A DNA stretch of 8,796 nucleotides from Bacteroidia bacterium (GTDB taxonomy: Bacteria > Bacteroidota > Bacteroidia > Bacteroidales > UBA932), in assembly GCA_025996715.1 (NCBI GenBank), contig BNTQ01000108.1:1-8796 (forward strand). Reading direction: 5' to 3'. Numbering within the stretch: the stretch's first letter is position 1; each line of letters begins with the position of its first letter. The notes below the pieces were generated by a model. It was not told the origin of the DNA and made no database searches. It was given only the letters and a program-made list of their open reading frames with translations. Position numbers and translations under genes: made by a program. Of the stretch, positions 5,866 to 8,796 are shown piece after piece.

Positions 5866-7719
5866 CTAAAAAGCAAACAGCAAAGGTAACAAAATTATCA
5901 TTACAATTCCAAAAACTACCTGCAAAGGCAATCCCACTTTCACATAATCCATAAAGGTGTAGCGCCCTGCCGACATGACCAAAGCGTTGGGCGGAGTCGA
6001 AAATGGGCTGGCAAAACACATACTTGCCGCCACCGTTACGGCAAACAAAAATGGGATGGGGCTAACGCCAACCGCCATCGCCGCCTGCAACGCAATGGGG
6101 GCAAACAACACCGCCGTTGCCGTGTTGCTAATGAACATCGTGAGCAGCGAAGTGCCAAAATAAATTCCCGCCATCAAAATGTAGGGACTGTAGCCTCCCA
6201 AACTATTCACCAAACCATCGGTAATGAGCGCCACCACGCCTGTTTTTTCCAATGCGATGGACATCGGCAACATACTGCCAATGAGCACTATGCTTTCCCA
6301 ATTGATGGTTTTGTAGGCATCTTCCACATTGCGAAAACAACCTAACAGCGTCATCAAAATGGCTGCAATGATGATGCTGGCTACGTTGGGGATGAGTTCA
6401 AACACCATCGATAGCACCATCAGCAGCATAATGATAGCCGCCACAGGGGCTTTGTTTCCAACGGTTTTGGGGGCTTCTTTGAGGGGCTGCCCCACCACCA
6501 CCCACGAGGTAGAATCGTCCGACAAACGCGCGATATTTTTCCATTCGCCTTGCACCAAAAGTACGTCGCCGGGCTGCATTTTTTCGTCTCGCAGGTCTTG
6601 CAAAATATAGTTTTTTTGTCGTTGTATGCCCAAAATGTTTACTTTGTACTTGGGGCGAAATCCCGAATCTTTTACAGGAACGTTCACCAACTTCGAGTTG
6701 GGCATCAATATCACTTCGGCAATGCCAATATCGTCAAAGCGAATTTTGCCCGAAAACGTAGGTGCCGCCTCTTCGTTGGACGATGCGTCCATCAATTCCA
6801 ATTGAAGTTCCGTTGCAAATTGGTGCACTTTGGCAAAATCGCCCGACACATACAAAATATCATCCTCTACAATGATGGTGTCGGCGTCGGCTATTTTTTG
6901 GTCAAAATGGCTCGACTTAAAAACCATAGTGTTGCTCACTTTGCGGCGTATTTCGACCACGTGAATACCATACTTGGAGGCGATTTCCAAGTCCTGCAGC
7001 CGTCTGTTCACGGTCGGCGAATGCTTGCTTGCCTTGACCCGAAATAAATTGTTTGCCAAGCGATATTCTGCCACCAAGTCTTTGAGCGATTTTTCTTTCT
7101 TTTTTCCTTGCTCTTCTGCGTTGTGTTTGACCAACAATTTGCTCAACGGCATTAGCCCCACAACCCCCAATAGGATGCACGCAATGCCCACAGGTAGGAA
7201 CGAAAAAAATGACAATCCTTCCATTCCTGCATCTTGCAACGTGCTTTGAATCACCAAGTTGGGAGGTGTTCCTATCAGCGTGAGCATTCCGCCCATACTG
7301 CTGGCAAATGCCAATGGCATCAAAAACCGCTTGGGGCTTACGTTGGCGGTGGTTGCCATACTCACCACAATGGGCAACATAATTGCCACCGTGCCCGTAT
7401 TGCTAACAAAACCGCCCAACACAGCCGTTCCCAAAATGATAAAGATGAACATTTTGGTTTCGCTATTGCCCGCCAAATGGAGAATTTTCCCGCCTATCAT
7501 TTTTGCCAATCCTGTTTGAAAAATGCCGCCGCCCACCACAAAAAGCCCAATCATCATAATGAGAACGGGGTTTGAAAAGCCAGACAGCGCCTCGCTTGGC
7601 GTCAATATGCCAAAGAGCATCAGCAGCACCAATGCACCAAGCGCCACCACATCCGAGCGGATGGAGCCTTGTACAAAAAACACCATCGTTAGCAACAATA
7701 TAAGGAGAGTAGTGAGCAT
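5866..7719 (-). CDS. SLC13-family anion permease with two central RCK_C (TrkA-C) domains
   Basis: This 617-aa inner-membrane protein fits the SLC13/DASS group of sodium-coupled or anion transporters. It has two membrane halves related by an internal repeat. Each half carries the SNT motif (SNTGTVAIMLPIV at 106-118, SNTATAVLFAPIA at 531-543) and a TPPN motif (IGTPPN 149-154, FSTPPN 573-578), which in this family build the substrate and sodium sites. Between them, at about 215-305 and 325-412, lie two soluble domains with the pattern of RCK_C/TrkA-C regulatory modules (for example KYGIHVVEIRR with DILYVSGDF, then YKVNILGIQR with GDVLLVQGEW). The substrate cannot be told from sequence; relatives are usually annotated for sulfate, dicarboxylates or unspecified anions. 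The ATG follows the stop of the upstream secreted-protein gene by 11 bases, so the two are probably co-transcribed. No frameshift or missing motif is seen. Confidence 0.9.
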   Translation of the reverse strand: MLTTLLILLLTMVFFVQGSIRSDVVALGALVLLMLFGILTPSEALSGFSNPVLIMMIGLFVVGGGIFQTGLAKMIGGKILHLAGNSETKMFIFIILGTAVLGGFVSNTGTVAIMLPIVVSMATTANVSPKRFLMPLAFASSMGGMLTLIGTPPNLVIQSTLQDAGMEGLSFFSFLPVGIACILLGVVGLMPLSKLLVKHNAEEQGKKKEKSLKDLVAEYRLANNLFRVKASKHSPTVNRRLQDLEIASKYGIHVVEIRRKVSNTMVFKSSHFDQKIADADTIIVEDDILYVSGDFAKVHQFATELQLELMDASSNEEAAPTFSGKIRFDDIGIAEVILMPNSKLVNVPVKDSGFRPKYKVNILGIQRQKNYILQDLRDEKMQPGDVLLVQGEWKNIARLSDDSTSWVVVGQPLKEAPKTVGNKAPVAAIIMLLMVLSMVFELIPNVASIIIAAILMTLLGCFRNVEDAYKTINWESIVLIGSMLPMSIALEKTGVVALITDGLVNSLGGYSPYILMAGIYFGTSLLTMFISNTATAVLFAPIALQAAMAVGVSPIPFLFAVTVAASMCFASPFSTPPNALVMSAGRYTFMDYVKVGLPLQVVFGIVMIILLPLLFAF

Positions 7720-7730
7720 TCTAAAAAAAA

Positions 7731-8561
7731 CTAATAAGGCAATTTAACATCGGCTTCAAACATCCAGCAATCGCCATCCCACACAAAGGCATCGTAACTA
7801 TCGTCGGGAAGGTAGAGTTGGCGGGCATCGCGCGGCGCACCGGCGGGCGGCAGCAATGAAGTAAAAATAATTTTTTTGAGCGTATTGTTATACTCCAATT
7901 TTATGACTGCTTGCGGGTTGTACTCAAACACCACGCGATTTTGTTTGCGGTTGCGCTGGTTAAAAATGGGTGCGCCAAACGCCAAGGTGTCTCCTGCAAT
8001 GGTTGCCACGTCTATGATTTTTGAGCCAAAGGCGGCATTTGCCAAACGCAAGCCCAGCAGCGTGTAGTAGGTTTGTTGGCTTGCCTTGTTGTGTTGTTGC
8101 AGCACTTTGGTGTACAATGCTCCGGGCCATTCGTTGGGCAATAGTTTTTTTTGCAGTGTTAGTGCGGGCTGCTGTGTCATTTCACGCAATGGTATCACTT
8201 GCGGATGGCTGTCCCAGCGGTTTTTGCGCAGCATTGCAAAACCAAAAAAATACTTTTTGTCCAATAGCGGAACACTCCACGTGAATATCCGCAAACGCTT
8301 GTCGGGCGAGGTAATTTGATAAACGTAGGGCAAATTTTTGAAGGAGTATTTTGCTGCGCCCTGCAACTTTAATGTCTCTTCAAAGGCTTGTATAAATTCA
8401 TCGTTCAAGGTTCGTTTTTCGGTGGTGTCCTGTGCATCGGCAACAGCACGCAGCATCACTCGCAGCATCTCCTCCTTCAACTTAAAATTAGTTTTTTTTG
8501 CAAAAGAAGAAGTTGGCACCAGCAATGCAACAAAGCATATAATTGATAATTTATAATTCAT
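7731..8561 (-). CDS. Secreted protein of unknown function, probably a conserved Bacteroidota family
   Basis: The 276-aa product begins with a signal peptide, MNYKLSIICFVALLVPTSSFA, with probable cleavage after A21 and no lipobox, so it should reach the periplasm or beyond. The mature part looks like a single mostly beta domain. Notable segments are SPDKRLRIFTWSVP (85-98), WPGALYTKV (145-153), YYTLLGLR (165-172), KIIDVATIAGDTLAFGAPIF (181-200) and SYDAFVWDGDCWMFEADV (255-272). This arrangement resembles an uncharacterised secreted family I know from Bacteroidota; no catalytic motif is apparent. The start codon lies inside a run of seven-base repeats, so the first residues are encoded by repeat DNA. 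The next in-frame methionine is at residue 32, after the signal peptide, so this start is needed for export. The permease gene follows 11 bases downstream. Confidence 0.85.
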   Translation of the reverse strand: MNYKLSIICFVALLVPTSSFAKKTNFKLKEEMLRVMLRAVADAQDTTEKRTLNDEFIQAFEETLKLQGAAKYSFKNLPYVYQITSPDKRLRIFTWSVPLLDKKYFFGFAMLRKNRWDSHPQVIPLREMTQQPALTLQKKLLPNEWPGALYTKVLQQHNKASQQTYYTLLGLRLANAAFGSKIIDVATIAGDTLAFGAPIFNQRNRKQNRVVFEYNPQAVIKLEYNNTLKKIIFTSLLPPAGAPRDARQLYLPDDSYDAFVWDGDCWMFEADVKLPY

Positions 8562-8620
8562 AATTTTTTAAGACAATAGAACATAGACAATTCTCAACTC
8601 TCAATTCTCAACTCTCAACT
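8537..8620 (-). repeat. Compound heptanucleotide repeat array of twelve units
   Basis: Read on the minus strand from 8620, the sequence divides without gaps into twelve 7-base units in constant phase. The first four are AGTTGAG or AATTGAG. The next three (8592-8572) are of the type (A/T)ATTGTC, the middle one divergent. One degenerate A-rich unit follows (8571-8565). The last four (8564-8537) are of the type ATTATNN. The array starts at the stop codon of the upstream gene and fills the whole gap. It ends inside the coding region of the secreted protein, whose ATG is in the ninth unit. It contains no reading frame of its own. Confidence 0.8.
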
Positions 8621-8796
8621 ATTCAATAATGTACGGTTGCAGTTTTTGGGCTTGCTCTTGCGACAATATATTATTTTGTACCAATTCTTGCAAAGTGGTT
8701 TTTCCGCCCTTGTATTTGATGTGCTGCATCACGCCGCGTGCCGTGTAGGCTCCGCCGTAGGGGTGCAAACGCAATCTATCGGCTTCTTCGGTGGTC
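8619..8796 (-). CDS. C-terminal fragment, probable ComEA-like helix-hairpin-helix protein
   Basis: The last 58 codons of a gene that begins beyond the window are visible, ending LQPYIIE before a TAG at 8621-8619. The visible part contains ADRLRLHPYGGAYTARGV, then a charged turn (YKGGKT), then LQELVQNNILSQEQAQKLQPYI. The pattern of hydrophobic helix, glycine-containing hairpin and second helix, then a short L-x-E-L...I-L...K-L-x-P-Y-I tail resembles the helix-hairpin-helix repeats of ComEA-like DNA-binding proteins of Bacteroidota. The match is by pattern only; the usual GIG hairpin is replaced by YGGAY. The reading frame and stop are clear, but the family assignment is tentative because most of the protein is missing. 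Confidence 0.55.
   Translation of the reverse strand, partial: TTEEADRLRLHPYGGAYTARGVMQHIKYKGGKTTLQELVQNNILSQEQAQKLQPYIIE

Noticed and set aside
1..8796. CRISPR arrays, tRNA, rRNA, insertion sequences or phage genes
   Set aside because: I looked for spaced direct repeats, tRNA-like cloverleaf sequence and transposase or integrase motifs and found none.

Overview
The window is from a member of the Bacteroidota. The evidence is a five-POTRA BamA with a Bacteroidota-like promoter element, a fused nuoC-nuoD gene, AT-rich leaders mostly without Shine-Dalgarno sequences, and a secreted protein that resembles a family I associate with this phylum. Every gene I can support is on the minus strand, so transcription runs from high to low coordinates. 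Both ends cut through genes.

Layout in transcription order: (1) 8796-8619, the C-terminal end of a protein with a probable ComEA-like helix-hairpin-helix. (2) 8620-8537, a compound array of twelve 7-base units that fills the intergenic gap and continues into the next gene. (3) 8561-7731, a secreted protein of unknown function, followed 11 bases later by (4) 7719-5866, an SLC13-type permease with two central RCK_C/TrkA-C-like domains. (5) A 94-base AT-rich spacer. (6) nuoA (5771-5418) and nuoB (5427-4840), which overlap. (7) An AT-rich block (about 4808-3202) carrying a Dam/DpnII-type N6-adenine methyltransferase, an unrecognised 175-aa protein and a short ORF. (8) The fused nuoCD gene (3198-1570). 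(9) The first 504 codons of bamA (1514-1).

The most notable feature is (7), a methyltransferase module sitting between nuoB and nuoCD, genes that are normally adjacent. It lies in the same orientation with small gaps, so complex I transcription could read through it. Its sampled GC content is about 25-40%, against about 50-68% in the nuo genes on both sides. The enzyme belongs to the family that commonly methylates GATC. By reading through the window I find only two GATC sites in 8.8 kb, one of them inside the methyltransferase gene. By composition about 34 would be expected, and I count about 20 of the equal-composition word GTAC. This suggests long exposure to a GATC-directed restriction activity. 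The 175-aa neighbour is a candidate cognate nuclease or other partner, but no nuclease motif is evident.

The nuo genes here encode the membrane subunit A and the peripheral-arm subunits B, C and D. The remaining complex I genes are not downstream; bamA follows instead, so the nuo genes appear split in this genome.
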